Notes: generated by a model from the letters alone, not told the origin. Shown: positions 42,201-50,830, counted from the first letter of the stretch. The stretch: DNA of 64,000 nt from Arthrobacter sp. YN (GCF_002224285.1 NZ_CP022436.1:372001-436000), one strand, 5' to 3'. Program-made: numbers and translations.

Positions 42201-43121
42201 ATGATCGAGACCATGGGAGTGAGTGCAGCCAGCCCGCAGCCGTCCAGGAGAGCCGGTGGAGCGGCCACCCTCGTCGCCAGTGCACTGTCCAATCAGCTGG
42301 GTGCCGCAACTGGCTCCCTCGCCTTCCCTGTCATGGGCCCGGTTGGCGTGGTGGCGGTTCGACAACTGGTAGCGGCCATAGTGCTGTTGCCGCTGGTCCG
42401 GCCCCGGCTGCGCGAACTGGGGTGGTCCCAGTGGTGGCCCATTCTCCTTCTCGCTGTGTCCTTCGGGGCCATGAATCTTGGCCTGTACGCGTCCATTCAA
42501 AGGATTGGCCTCGGCTTGGCGGTGACGCTGGAGTTCCTGGGGCCGCTTGCCGTGGCGCTGACCAGCTCGCGACGGAAAGGCAGTGCCCTCTGCGCAGTGG
42601 CGGCAGCTGCGGGCGTCATCGCCATAACGCAACCCCAGGCATCCATGGACTTCACGGGCATTGGGCTTGGTCTCATTGCTGCCTGCAGCTGGGCGGCCTA
42701 CATTCTCCTCAACCGGACCGTCGGCCGACGCGTTCAGGGCATTCAAGGGACGGCGGCCGCAACAGGGGTGTCCGCCACGCTGTTCCTGCCCGTCGCCGTC
42801 GTGATTTTCATGAGTCAGCCTGTAGACGGGTTTTCGGTCCTGTGCGCAGTGGGTGCCGGGATTCTGGCGTCCGTGCTCCCATACGTGGCAGACCTGATCG
42901 CTCTGCGGAGGGTTCCTGCCCATCTGTTCGGCGTGCTCATGAGCATCAACCCCGTGTTTGCTGCGTTGATCGGAGCCGTCGCCCTGCACGAGGAACTTGC
43001 CGTGGGTCAATGGGCCGGCATTGGATTGATCGTCGCGGCCAACGCTGCCGTGCTGTTGCTGGGCAGACATGTGAAACCGCGTGGGAGTCACAAGGAGAAA
43101 AGCCACGACGCCGGCGGCTGA
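42201..43121 (+). CDS. EamA/DMT family transporter
   Basis: A 306-residue drug/metabolite transporter with ten helices arranged as two EamA repeats. AATLVASALSNQLGAATGSL, MNLGLYASIQRIGLGLAVTL, LEFLGPLAVALTSSRRKGSA and, in repeat two, VPAHLFGVLMSINPVFAALI and GAVALHEELAVGQWAGIGLI are conserved (RhtA-like). It probably exports amino acids or metabolites. CAGAAT lies 6 nt before the ATG, close to a leaderless -10. It is paired with the divergent LysR gene. Confidence 0.88.
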   Translation: MIETMGVSAASPQPSRRAGGAATLVASALSNQLGAATGSLAFPVMGPVGVVAVRQLVAAIVLLPLVRPRLRELGWSQWWPILLLAVSFGAMNLGLYASIQRIGLGLAVTLEFLGPLAVALTSSRRKGSALCAVAAAAGVIAITQPQASMDFTGIGLGLIAACSWAAYILLNRTVGRRVQGIQGTAAATGVSATLFLPVAVVIFMSQPVDGFSVLCAVGAGILASVLPYVADLIALRRVPAHLFGVLMSINPVFAALIGAVALHEELAVGQWAGIGLIVAANAAVLLLGRHVKPRGSHKEKSHDAGG

Positions 43122-43123
43122 GT

Positions 43124-43429
43124 CTAAGCGGCTTCGTCGCTCCGGGTACGCGGCGGCGGCAGGCGCCCCGCACCGCCGTCGGGCCTCTTGCGTTGGAAGG
43201 GGATGGAGCCGGGAGCAGCAGGCGCGGTGGTATTTTCGAGCGTCTTTTTCGTCCGTGGCCGGGCCATCAGCAGCGCGGCGAAAGGTGCCAACAACAGCAG
43301 GAGGGTCACCGCGCCCACCCCGGCCACGCCGGCCAGGAAGACCAATCCCGCCATGAACAAGAGGTGGATATCCGGTGCGTCGGTAAACGCAAGGGAGGCC
43401 GTCATGGCCATTCCGTTTGGTGACTTCAC
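43124..43429 (-). CDS. Small membrane protein, 101 aa
   Basis: One long hydrophobic stretch (HLLFMAGLVFLAGVAGVGAV then TLLLLLAPFAALLM) that could be two helices, followed by a basic, Pro-rich cytoplasmic tail (RKRPDGGAGRLPPPRTRSDE). No family recognised. Its stop lies 3 bp from the EamA stop (convergent). Confidence 0.55.
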   Translation of the reverse strand: MKSPNGMAMTASLAFTDAPDIHLLFMAGLVFLAGVAGVGAVTLLLLLAPFAALLMARPRTKKTLENTTAPAAPGSIPFQRKRPDGGAGRLPPPRTRSDEAA

Positions 43430-43525
43430 ATCGTGCTCCTGGGCGCATCCGTTGGGTGTTTTTCCGTCTACTGATATGTGGGCGGGTCACCGGAAATGTG
43501 ATGCGATTTCAGGAGGCGGTGTTGT

Positions 43526-44242
43526 TCAGGGTTGGCGCAAAGGCATGTCCTTGGCCAGTTTTACGACGATCTTCTTGTCGTTACCCGGATCCATGGGGTC
43601 GTACCAGAGGGTGGTGTCCTGGCCGTCCACTACAGGCTCTGCGGCTGTGATCAGCAGTGCCCTTTGGACCCAGCGTTGGACCCCGCTCAGGTCATGGAAC
43701 GTAAACGTGACAGTGGTGAGGATCTTCGAGCTGTCGCTGAACGAGAGGTAGCCCTTGTCGGTGACTCTGGCGGACGTCATGGTGCCAGTGCTCATTACTT
43801 CCGCCTCCCGTCGGGCGGCGCTCCTGCGGGCCCTTGCGCCGATGATTCCCAGGCTGCCGAGGAACAGGAAGATGGCCAGGCACCCGGCGGCCACCCACGT
43901 GAGTATCGGCGGATAGTTCAGTTGGACCGCGGCGGCTCCCACACCAAGCGTGGCACCAAGCCATGCCAGGGTTCCGCCCAGTGTCAGCCCGAGATTGCTG
44001 CTCCTGATGGCCACCGCAGTCCACGCGATGGAGCTCAGGACGAGGAGGGGGATGCTCGCAATGATGGCGGTCATGGCGAGGGCCGGAGGCTCGACGTCTT
44101 CCAGTACTGCCAGATGAGGCCAGCCGTAGCCTGCTGCGAGTCCGCCGATGAACTGGAAGCCCAGCGGCAGCGCAAGGCGGACCGGACCAGGGCGTTTGTT
44201 GGCGCGGAGTTTCCTGGCGGCGATCGGATCTACGGTGCTCAT
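43526..44242 (-). CDS. Membrane protein with DUF3592-like extracytoplasmic domain
   Basis: A 238-residue protein with about five hydrophobic segments (LALPLGFQFIGGLAAGYGW; ALAMTAIIASIPLLVLSSIA; LAWLGATLGVGAAAV; ILTWVAAGCLAIFLFLGSLG). The beta-rich tail has MTSARVTDKGYL, TTVTFTFHDLSGVQRWVQRA and DTTLWYDPMDPGND, in the style of DUF3592. Function unknown. I used MSTVDPI at 44242; MGSM at 44251 is possible. The open frame upstream to 44437 is non-coding. Confidence 0.68.
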   Translation of the reverse strand: MSTVDPIAARKLRANKRPGPVRLALPLGFQFIGGLAAGYGWPHLAVLEDVEPPALAMTAIIASIPLLVLSSIAWTAVAIRSSNLGLTLGGTLAWLGATLGVGAAAVQLNYPPILTWVAAGCLAIFLFLGSLGIIGARARRSAARREAEVMSTGTMTSARVTDKGYLSFSDSSKILTTVTFTFHDLSGVQRWVQRALLITAAEPVVDGQDTTLWYDPMDPGNDKKIVVKLAKDMPLRQP

Positions 44243-44512
44243 GGAGCCCATTAAACCGTGCAGGTGGAAGCGACGGGGCTCAGTCCTGCAAATGCTGTTG
44301 TGGCGGCCGGAATCATCAAGGCCAAATATTTCTCCAAACGCCGCGTCACGTTTCCGCAGGTCAACGCACATATTGAGTGCCCATGTCGTTGAACCGCGGA
44401 CTGCGCCGTTGCCCTTTTCGGCTGCGTTGCGGTTCACCGACGGAGTTGGCAGCGATGGGTGTGGCGGGTTCTGGGGCCCGCCCGGGGCGCCGTCGCTGCG
44501 TAAACCGGGCTA

Positions 44513-44547
44513 GTGCGGTCGGTCGTCTGAGTCGCGACCGGCCGCAC
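44513..44547. other. Strong GC hairpin in a 402-bp intergenic region
   Basis: GTGCGGTCGGTCG (44513-44525) and CGACCGGCCGCAC (44535-44547) pair over 13 positions, one of them G-U, with a 9-nt loop. The gap (44243-44644) holds no open frame with protein-like composition. Apart from this hairpin and the TAGACT box of the next gene I see nothing in it. It could be a terminator of an untranslated RNA or a cruciform. Confidence 0.55.
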
Positions 44548-44632
44548 GATCCGGTGAACAGCAGCATGGTGAGCGCACCGGAAGCCCACTGTCAGCGGGT
44601 CCGGACTATGGTGCATGGTCCTGCGGTGAACC

Positions 44633-44644
44633 TAGACTGACCGC
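44633..44644 (+). promoter_or_regulatory. -10 box of a leaderless promoter
   Basis: TAGACT (44633-44638) is 6 nt before the lipoprotein ATG at 44645; there is no RBS. Confidence 0.6.
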
Positions 44645-45025
44645 ATGGCGCAGACCCAGACCCGCACTGTCCGCGTTGTTTCCCTGGCATTCGTAGCTTC
44701 TGCCTTCCTGGCGGGCTGCGCGGGAAGCGGCACCAGCCCGTTCGTCGGAATCTGGGGTGATGCCAGCGACGCCAAACAACCATCCCTTGACATGAAGTCC
44801 GACGGCAGTGCCACCGGAACGGATGGCTGCAACAGGCTCGTCGGCTCCTGGAAAGAGGACGGAAAAACCGTATCGTTCGGAGGTTTCTCGTCTACTCGGA
44901 TGGCATGCCAAGGCGTTGACACGTGGCTCTCGAACGCTGCCACCGCCAAGATCCAGGAAGACGGAAAACTGGCTGTTTTCGGCCAAGGCGGGGATCAGCT
45001 CGGCACACTCGCTGCCGGCAAGTAG
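44645..45025 (+). CDS. META-domain (HslJ-like) lipoprotein
   Basis: A 126-residue secreted lipoprotein: signal FVASAFLAGC with lipobox LAGC, then a META-like beta domain (FVGIWGDASDAKQPSLDMKS, DGSATGTDGCNRLVGSWKED, FGGFSSTRMACQGVDTW). The paired Cys in TDGCN and RMACQ are typical of META/HslJ and may form a disulfide. Role unknown; HslJ relatives have been linked to stress or antibiotic resistance. A leaderless start is suggested by TAGACT 6 nt upstream. Confidence 0.78.
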   Translation: MAQTQTRTVRVVSLAFVASAFLAGCAGSGTSPFVGIWGDASDAKQPSLDMKSDGSATGTDGCNRLVGSWKEDGKTVSFGGFSSTRMACQGVDTWLSNAATAKIQEDGKLAVFGQGGDQLGTLAAGK

Positions 45026-45068
45026 CCCCCAGCGACAAAGAGTCATCAACGGATATTTGGGGGGAACC

Positions 45069-46091
45069 GTGTTGGATTTACGTGGTGAGGGTGTGGAACA
45101 GGCCGTTTCTACGGGAACTTTGCCCGGTTGGCAGCAAGTTGATTCGCTGGTGGCCGCGTCGCATGAGCGGAACCGTGCATGCAGCGAAGGCGCGGTGGCG
45201 GACTACATTCCTGCCCTTGCCCAGACCGATCCGGAGCTTTTCGGTGTCTGCGTGGTTGAGGTGGACGGCGGAGTGCATGTGGCCGGTGACTCTGATGTGA
45301 AGTTCTCCATCCAGTCCATCTCCAAAGCGTTCGTCTACGCACTGGTGTGTGAAGCGTTCGGGCACGCTGCCGTAGCTGAGCTGGTGGGGGTGAACAACAC
45401 CGGTTTGGCGTTCAACTCGGTGATGGCGATCGAACTCAACAATGGTCATCCCATGAACCCCATGGTCAACGCCGGGGCCTTGGCCACCACCGCGCTGATG
45501 CCCGGCAGGACGCCGGATGAGCAGTGGGCCGCCATCCATTCGGGGTTGTCCGCTTTCGCGGGCGGCGACCTGGTGCTGGATGAAGAGGTCTACGCGTCCG
45601 AGGCCGCCACGAACACCCGCAACAGTGCCATTGCCCGCCTCCTGGAGAGCTACGGCAGGATGGGGCGTGATCCATTGGACGTGGTGGATGTCTACACCAG
45701 GCAGTGCTCCCTGCTGGTCAGTGCCCGCGATCTCGCCATCATGGGCGCCACACTTGCAGACGGCGGGGTCAACCCGGTGACGGGCAAACGCGTAGTCTCG
45801 GCGGACGTATGCCGGGATACCTTGGCGGTTCTTGCAGCCAATGGACTGTACGAGCGGTCAGGGGAGTGGTTGTTCGAAATCGGACTCCCCGGCAAGTCAG
45901 GGGTGTCCGGTGGCCTGCTGACGGTCTCACCCGGTAAGGCCGGAATTGGAGCCTTCTCGCCACGGCTGGACACCGCGGGAAACAGCGTGCGCGGCCAGCA
46001 GGCCACTGCGTATCTCTCCCGCGTCCTCGGTCTGAACATCTTCGCTTCACAAGCGCACGTACCGGACGAAAAATCCACGATTGTCCCCTAG
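45069..46091 (+). CDS. glsA: Glutaminase (serine-dependent beta-lactamase-like family)
   Basis: A 340-residue glutaminase converting glutamine to glutamate and ammonia. The catalytic FSIQSISKAFVYALV contains the SxxK nucleophile/base pair. FNSVMAIELNNGHPMNPMVN, AGALATTALM and NSAIARLLESYGRM carry substrate-binding residues, and GKSGVSGGLLTVSPGKAGIG is the late KSG-type motif. GTG 45069 is used because GGGGGGAA precedes it; the frame is open from 44808 through the lipoprotein. It ends in the tandem CTAGTACAG repeats. Confidence 0.93.
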   Translation: MLDLRGEGVEQAVSTGTLPGWQQVDSLVAASHERNRACSEGAVADYIPALAQTDPELFGVCVVEVDGGVHVAGDSDVKFSIQSISKAFVYALVCEAFGHAAVAELVGVNNTGLAFNSVMAIELNNGHPMNPMVNAGALATTALMPGRTPDEQWAAIHSGLSAFAGGDLVLDEEVYASEAATNTRNSAIARLLESYGRMGRDPLDVVDVYTRQCSLLVSARDLAIMGATLADGGVNPVTGKRVVSADVCRDTLAVLAANGLYERSGEWLFEIGLPGKSGVSGGLLTVSPGKAGIGAFSPRLDTAGNSVRGQQATAYLSRVLGLNIFASQAHVPDEKSTIVP

Positions 46092-46114
46092 TACAGCTAG
46101 TACAGCTAGTACAG
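46088..46114. repeat. Tandem 9-bp repeat at the end of glsA
   Basis: Three exact CTAGTACAG copies (46088-46096, 46097-46105, 46106-46114). The glsA stop codon TAG is in the first copy. A likely slippage product. Confidence 0.85.
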
Positions 46115-46148
46115 CAGCGGTGGCGTGGGGTGGGGCGCACTGGGCACG

Positions 46149-46556
46149 CTACGTTCCAGTGGCCCGCATGCTGTTGTTCCGCTTCTCATGCGTCAGTTCA
46201 GCCAAACCGAGGGCCTCCAGCAGAGGAGGCATGTACATTCCGAACCGGCCACGGTAGCCCTTGCGAAGTCCGTACCAGCCACCCACGGGATTGTCGGCGC
46301 TCCGGCCCCACGCTTCGACGGTTCCAGGAGCGGCGTCTTTGCCCTCGTCGGCGGCGCCAAGAGGTACCCAATCGCCTTGCTCCAGCAGCCAGGCGTGGAG
46401 GTCCTCGATTCCGCGGAGTTGGTAGAGCAACGTGGTGGATCCCACGCGGCAAACCAGAGTCGGGGGATCAGCGGCCTCGTCCTTATACATGGTGTAGTCG
46501 GAGGATCCCGGCGGAGTGGTGAGCTGCCACGGATCGTCTTTGGTACCTGCGGCCAT
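46149..46556 (-). CDS. Conserved-looking hypothetical protein, 135 aa
   Basis: A soluble 135-residue protein with no membrane segment. KDDPWQLTTPPGSSDYTMYK, VGSTTLLYQLRGIEDLHAWL and DNPVGGWYGLRKGYRGRFGM look like a regular alpha/beta fold, and I recall similar proteins in actinobacteria, but I cannot give a function. The ATG is preceded by GGAAGGACAC. It is the gene downstream of the MFS exporter on the same strand, but 29 bp after it in coordinates on the 5' side of the window. Co-transcription is likely. Confidence 0.68.
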   Translation of the reverse strand: MAAGTKDDPWQLTTPPGSSDYTMYKDEAADPPTLVCRVGSTTLLYQLRGIEDLHAWLLEQGDWVPLGAADEGKDAAPGTVEAWGRSADNPVGGWYGLRKGYRGRFGMYMPPLLEALGLAELTHEKRNNSMRATGT

Positions 46557-46585
46557 GGTGTGTCCTTCCTGGGGTGGTGCCCACG

Positions 46586-47890
46586 CTACACAGCGTCGGG
46601 CTGAGTGTCTGCAGTCTCAGCATCGGAGGCACCCGAGGTCAAGGGATTCTGGATCTCATCCGTCATCATGCGTGCCACGAAGAGGGCAACAAAAGCCATG
46701 ATGGGGCACGCCAACCCGCCGACGAAAAAGATCAGCCAGATCGGAACCACCTCCGCGATGGGGCCGGCGAGGGCCATGGAGACGGGCATCAGGGCCAAGG
46801 AAACAAAGAAGTCAAGGCTGGAAATCCGGCCCAGCAGATGCCGTGGCACGCGCCGCTGCAGCAACGTTCCCCAGATGACGGTGCCGATCCCCTCGGTGAC
46901 TCCGAAGATCAGCATGGCAGCGCCGAGCATCCAAAAGCTGTTCATGAATCCAATGGCCGCCACGGGCAGGCTGCCGAGGCCCCACGTCAGCACCATGACT
47001 GTGAGGTAGCGGCGGGGGAGACGAAGGGATGCCGTTGCCAGGGCGGCGATGGCGCTTCCTACGCCCATGATGGCCAGCAGGAACCCGAACATCCTCGAGT
47101 CGCCGCCCAGTTGGTCCTGGACCACGAACGGCAGCAGGACCTCGATGGGCCCGATGAGGAACAGCACGGACAGGCAGGCCCAGATCAGGGTCCACAGCAG
47201 CCAAGGGGTGCGGATGGTGTAGCTGAACCCTTCCGCGAGGTCCTTGAAGAGGGACGACTTCGCTGGTGTCCCATCGGTACCAACCGCGTCCACCCCCAGA
47301 GTTTGCCGGCTCAGGAAGTTCACGATTCCGAATGCCAGCAAATGACATACGGCAACACCCGCCACAGCGTGTGCCGGTGACAGTGCTGCCACCAGGATTC
47401 CGGCAAGTGCCGGGCCCGCTGCCTGTTGCAGGACCGGCCGCACGGTGCCCTCCAATCCATTGGCGGCCAGGAGGTCGTCGGCAGGCAGGATACGCGGCAG
47501 GATTGCCGAGTACGCAGGGAAGAAGAACGCCTGCCCCACCCCCAGGACGAAAGCACCGATGGCCAAGTGCCACAGCTGAAGGACGTCAAGCATGGCCAGC
47601 GCCGTGATGGTCGCGATGACTGCCAGGTTGGCGCCTTCCACCGCAATGATCAGGAGCCGTTGAGGGAGTCTGTCGGCCGCAATGCCTCCGGCCAGCACGA
47701 AACCCACCAGGCCCAGGCTGGCAGCAGTGGCCACCAGTGACAGTTCCAACGGGCCGCCGCCGAGGTGGATCACTTCATAGACCATCGCCACTGCCCACAT
47801 GCCCGATCCAAAAATGGAAATGGACAGCGCGGAAATCAGCACCCGGAATTCCCGGTGCGCAAACGGACGCAGCGCTCTTAACGCAGCCAT
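46586..47890 (-). CDS. MFS transporter (tetracycline/enterobactin-exporter type)
   Basis: A 434-residue MFS_3-type exporter with about 12 helices: LISALSISIFGSGMWAVAMV, AGGIAADRLPQRLLIIAVEG (motif A-like), FFFPAYSAILPRILPADDLL, ANGLEGTVRPVLQQAAGPAL. FFPAYSAILP and the following block are typical of EntS/TetV-like exporters. The C-terminal tail is acidic and disordered. Substrate unknown. The start is at 47890, 75 bp from a small acidic-protein gene. Confidence 0.86.
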   Translation of the reverse strand: MAALRALRPFAHREFRVLISALSISIFGSGMWAVAMVYEVIHLGGGPLELSLVATAASLGLVGFVLAGGIAADRLPQRLLIIAVEGANLAVIATITALAMLDVLQLWHLAIGAFVLGVGQAFFFPAYSAILPRILPADDLLAANGLEGTVRPVLQQAAGPALAGILVAALSPAHAVAGVAVCHLLAFGIVNFLSRQTLGVDAVGTDGTPAKSSLFKDLAEGFSYTIRTPWLLWTLIWACLSVLFLIGPIEVLLPFVVQDQLGGDSRMFGFLLAIMGVGSAIAALATASLRLPRRYLTVMVLTWGLGSLPVAAIGFMNSFWMLGAAMLIFGVTEGIGTVIWGTLLQRRVPRHLLGRISSLDFFVSLALMPVSMALAGPIAEVVPIWLIFFVGGLACPIMAFVALFVARMMTDEIQNPLTSGASDAETADTQPDAV

Positions 47891-47964
47891 TTCACCAGCC
47901 TAGACCTGGGAGTTGGCGCTGTGGAAGGCGCGCCTGCCGATGGCGCGTGCGGTAGGAACCTGGG

Positions 47965-48132
47965 TTATGAAGCGCCCGACGGCGGTGCGTCGTCGTCGTC
48001 GATGTCCGGGCCTTCCGCCGGATCCTGGCTGTGGATGCCGGTATCGTGCGAAATCCAGCCTTCCGTTTCACCCTCCGCCGGGGCGTCGGTGTGGTGTCGG
48101 ATGACGTGTTCGTTCTTTTCCGAGGCGTTCAT
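47965..48132 (-). CDS. Small acidic protein, 55 aa
   Basis: An ATG at 48132 with AGGAAG upstream opens a 55-codon frame reading MNASEKNEHVIRHHTDAPAE and ending GPDIDDDDAPPSGAS. It is hydrophilic, acidic and probably disordered. It is in the same frame as a longer open stretch (to 49275) that is antisense to other genes and not coding. No family recognised. Confidence 0.55.
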   Translation of the reverse strand: MNASEKNEHVIRHHTDAPAEGETEGWISHDTGIHSQDPAEGPDIDDDDAPPSGAS

Positions 48133-48330
48133 AACGGATACTTCCTGCCCTGGGTGGACTGCTTCCGTGAGTGCCCTCAGTCTACGCCGTGGCAGCTCTG
48201 CTGGGACGTCCGCTGTGCGCGGAATAGTATCCACATAGCGCCCCGGGGAGGTCTCGCAGGTCAGGGGTGTGGCATAGGCTGAATCCAGCAGTTCCCAGTA
48301 TGACGACCCAGCTGCCAAGGAGAGGTGAAG

Positions 48331-49164
48331 ATGCCCAAGCGACCCAACCCGGCGGTGAAAATCGCCCAAGAGACAGCCCATAACGCAGTCTTCGATCAGG
48401 AAGGCAACACCAAGCCCGGCGTCCATAATGTCCTGCTGAAGGCCGTCGAAGTCCAGCGCCCCTTGGTGCTGGCCAACCTGCGCAGGCTGCAGCGCAGACA
48501 CCCGAATGACACCCCGGCCCAGCTCGCAGCGAAACTTGAGCGCCACTACTTGCTCGCCATCTCCGGTGGAGGTGCAGCGGTGGGTGCAACGGCCGTCGTT
48601 CCTGGCATCGGAACCGCAGCGTCCCTGGGACTTTCCGCGCTCGCCACCGTGGGCTTCCTGGAGACCACAGCGCTCTATGCATCGTCCTTGGCGGAGCTCC
48701 ACGGCATCCGGCTCACTGATCCCGTGCGTGCACAAACCATGGTCATGGCCATCATGCTGGGCGAGGAAGGAACGTCCATGCTCGGGGCGCTGAGTGGCCA
48801 GTCGCTCGGCCGCGGCAAGGGCGTCACCAACGCATGGGGCAGGACCCTTACCAAGAAGATTCCGGGAAGCGGCTTTGGTGTCATCCGCGACTCCATCCAG
48901 CGGGCCTTCCTCAAAAACCTTGTGAAGCGCCAAGGGACCGCGTTCCTGGGCCGTGCTTTGCCGTTCGGCGTGGGCGCAGTGGTGGGTGGTGCCGGCAACC
49001 TCATGATGGGCCGCGCCGTGGTTTCCACCGCGAAGGAAGCCTTCGGTCCGCTGCCGGACACCGTCCCGGGTGAGCTGCTCCCCAATGCACCAAAGAATGC
49101 CGTCGTTCCCGAAGCGGCCGAAACCCTCACGCTGGAAGGCGGTAACAGTGGACCTGAACGCTGA
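48331..49164 (+). CDS. Uncharacterised glycine-rich membrane-associated protein
   Basis: 277 residues. Residues 75-120 form a hydrophobic Gly-rich region (LLAISGGGAAVGATAVVPGI, GTAASLGLSALATVGFLE), reminiscent of EcsC-like or colicin-type membrane hairpins. A second (GRALPFGVGAVVGGAGNLMM) lies near residue 225. Between them are basic helices. I cannot assign a function. ATG 48331 has AAGGAGAGG upstream. Its last 17 bases overlap the start of pxpA, so the two are coupled, but they are unlikely to be functionally related. Confidence 0.68.
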   Translation: MPKRPNPAVKIAQETAHNAVFDQEGNTKPGVHNVLLKAVEVQRPLVLANLRRLQRRHPNDTPAQLAAKLERHYLLAISGGGAAVGATAVVPGIGTAASLGLSALATVGFLETTALYASSLAELHGIRLTDPVRAQTMVMAIMLGEEGTSMLGALSGQSLGRGKGVTNAWGRTLTKKIPGSGFGVIRDSIQRAFLKNLVKRQGTAFLGRALPFGVGAVVGGAGNLMMGRAVVSTAKEAFGPLPDTVPGELLPNAPKNAVVPEAAETLTLEGGNSGPER

Positions 49165-49897
49165 TCTCGGGGAGTCTTTCGGCTCCTGGTCCATGGGTGA
49201 CGACGCCACGATGTTCCGTATCGTGAGCAGTGCCAACGTGGCCTGTGGCTTCCACGCCGGTGATCCCCTCACCATGTTGGACAGCTGCCGGGCGGCGTTT
49301 GAACTGGATGTCCGCGTAGGAGCGCATGTGGGCTACCGGGACTTGGCGGGCTTCGGCCGGCGTTCCCTGGACATGACCTTCGACGAACTCTTCGGCGACG
49401 TTCTGTATCAACTCGGCGCCCTCGATGGGATGGCCCACGCTGTGGGAGCGTCGGTGGATTACGTGAAGCCGCATGGCGCGCTCTACAACCGGATTGTCCG
49501 TGATGCCGAGCAGGCCGAGGCCGTAGTCGCGGCCGTCCACGCCTACGATCCCGGGCTGCCCGTGCTTGGCTTGCCGGGCTCCGAATGGCTGAAGCTCGCA
49601 GAAGAATCCGGTCATCCAGTATTCCGCGAGGCGTTCGTGGACCGTGCCTACCTTCCGGACGGCACACTTGTACCCCGTACCCAGGACGGCGCAGTGCTGC
49701 ATGACCCCGCTGCTGTGGTGGCTCAGGCCGTGAGGCTGGCAACGCGCAAGGAAATCCTGGCCATCGACGGAACTGTCGTCCCTGTAGTGGCTGATTCCTT
49801 GTGCATTCACGGAGACACGCCGGGGGCTGTCACCATGGCCGCTGCTGTCCGGGAAGGTCTTGAGCAGGCCGGAGTGCAGATTGAGGCGTTCGCGTAG
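49148..49897 (+). CDS. pxpA: 5-oxoprolinase subunit A (LamB/YcsF family)
   Basis: A 249-residue LamB/YcsF protein. It matches at VDLNADLGESFGSWSMGDDA, SSANVACGFHAGDPLTMLDS, VGAHVGYRDLAGFGRRSLDM, VDYVKPHGALYN, FVDRAYLPDGTLVPRTQDGA and CIHGDTPGAV. PxpA works with PxpB and PxpC to open 5-oxoproline with ATP. GTG 49148 is used, with GGAAGG 6 nt before. It is followed after 54 bp by a shortened pxpC, and no pxpB is present. Confidence 0.9.
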   Translation: MDLNADLGESFGSWSMGDDATMFRIVSSANVACGFHAGDPLTMLDSCRAAFELDVRVGAHVGYRDLAGFGRRSLDMTFDELFGDVLYQLGALDGMAHAVGASVDYVKPHGALYNRIVRDAEQAEAVVAAVHAYDPGLPVLGLPGSEWLKLAEESGHPVFREAFVDRAYLPDGTLVPRTQDGAVLHDPAAVVAQAVRLATRKEILAIDGTVVPVVADSLCIHGDTPGAVTMAAAVREGLEQAGVQIEAFA

Positions 49898-49951
49898 ACC
49901 TGATGCTGCGTAGGCCACGTTCTGCTGGTTCGTGAAGGAGGAGTTTGCCGG

Positions 49952-50767
49952 ATGAGTGCAGTGGTGGTGGTCCCCGGAACGCTGACGCTTGCCCTCAAGC
50001 CCGATCAAGCCCTGGATCGGAGGTCCCTGCACCTGGCCAACGCCTTGCTGGGAAATCCTGAACATGCGGCTGGACTCGAGGTGCTGGTGGGCGGCCTGAA
50101 GCTGAGATTCGTGACCGGTTCGGCTGTGGCTGTCACCGGCGCCGAGGGTGTGGTGACGCTCAACGGCTCAGAATTTCCGCTGAACAAAGCGGTCAGGGTA
50201 GCTCCCGGAGCAGTGTTGGACTTCGGCCCGGCGTTGTTTGGGATCCGTTATTACGTAGGGGTCCAAGGTGGTGTGTCGGCGCCGCCCGGCGAAGCGCTGT
50301 CCACCGGTGCGTCCGTAACGTTCGGAAAGCCACACGGCCAAGGTGTCCCTGAGGTCACCCACCCCGCCCGGCGGGCACTGGATCCCGAGAGACCGGTAGT
50401 TGCCAGGGTTTCACGTATGCCAGAGGGGCCGGACGACCCGCAGGCCCGGAATATCGACGCCGGCACGTGGCTTCGGTTGACCACGGAACCGTGGACTCTC
50501 TCGCCGAAATCGGACCGCGTGGGTGCGCGATTGCTGGGTCGGCCGCTTGAGGTTGGACAAACGCCTCAAGCTGCCGAAACCCAAGCAGCCCATCCTCAAC
50601 CGCTGGCCTTGGGCGCAGTGGTGCTGCCGCCGTCGGGCCTTCCCGTCATTGCGTTGGCCGGTCGTCCGGCAGCGGCCAAATCGCCGGTGATTGCCGTGGT
50701 GCGCGACGAAGACCTGGACCTGATCGGCCAAGCAAGGCCAGGGCAGATGGTGCACTTGCTCGGCTGA
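49952..50767 (+). CDS. pxpC: Shortened 5-oxoprolinase subunit C-like protein (biotin-dependent carboxyltransferase/urea amidolyase family)
   Basis: 271 residues; family members are usually about 290-330. LDRRSLHLANALLGNPEHAA, GLEVLVGGLKLRFVTGSAVA and FGIRYYVGVQGGVSAPPGEA place it in the PxpC/allophanate hydrolase subunit 2 family. The usual QDLGRPG-type segment after the N-terminal strand is missing: PGTLTLALKPDQALDRRS joins directly. Near the end, the usual HPVTGGYPVIAVV motif is replaced by RPAAAKSPVIAVV. With pxpB absent, function is doubtful. It is preceded by AAGGAGGAG. Confidence 0.78.
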   Translation: MSAVVVVPGTLTLALKPDQALDRRSLHLANALLGNPEHAAGLEVLVGGLKLRFVTGSAVAVTGAEGVVTLNGSEFPLNKAVRVAPGAVLDFGPALFGIRYYVGVQGGVSAPPGEALSTGASVTFGKPHGQGVPEVTHPARRALDPERPVVARVSRMPEGPDDPQARNIDAGTWLRLTTEPWTLSPKSDRVGARLLGRPLEVGQTPQAAETQAAHPQPLALGAVVLPPSGLPVIALAGRPAAAKSPVIAVVRDEDLDLIGQARPGQMVHLLG

Positions 50768-50773
50768 GAAAAA

Positions 50774-50830
50774 GCGGGGTCGATTTTCTCAAGAACGGCA
50801 TTTCATGAGAATCTCAGCCCCGCCGTTTTT
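50774..50830. terminator. Bidirectional terminator between pxpC and the MBL-fold gene
   Basis: GCGGGG (50774-50779) pairs with CCCCGC (50818-50823), flanked by A and T runs (AAAAA before, GTTTTT after). Inside, GATTTTCTCA (50782-50791) and TGAGAATC (50806-50813) form a second stem. It overlaps the last codons of the MBL-fold gene. Confidence 0.65.

Noticed and set aside
47965..49275. A 436-residue minus-strand open frame
   Set aside because: Most of it is antisense to the glycine-rich protein and pxpA. Only the last 55 codons have an RBS and no opposing gene, so only these were kept.
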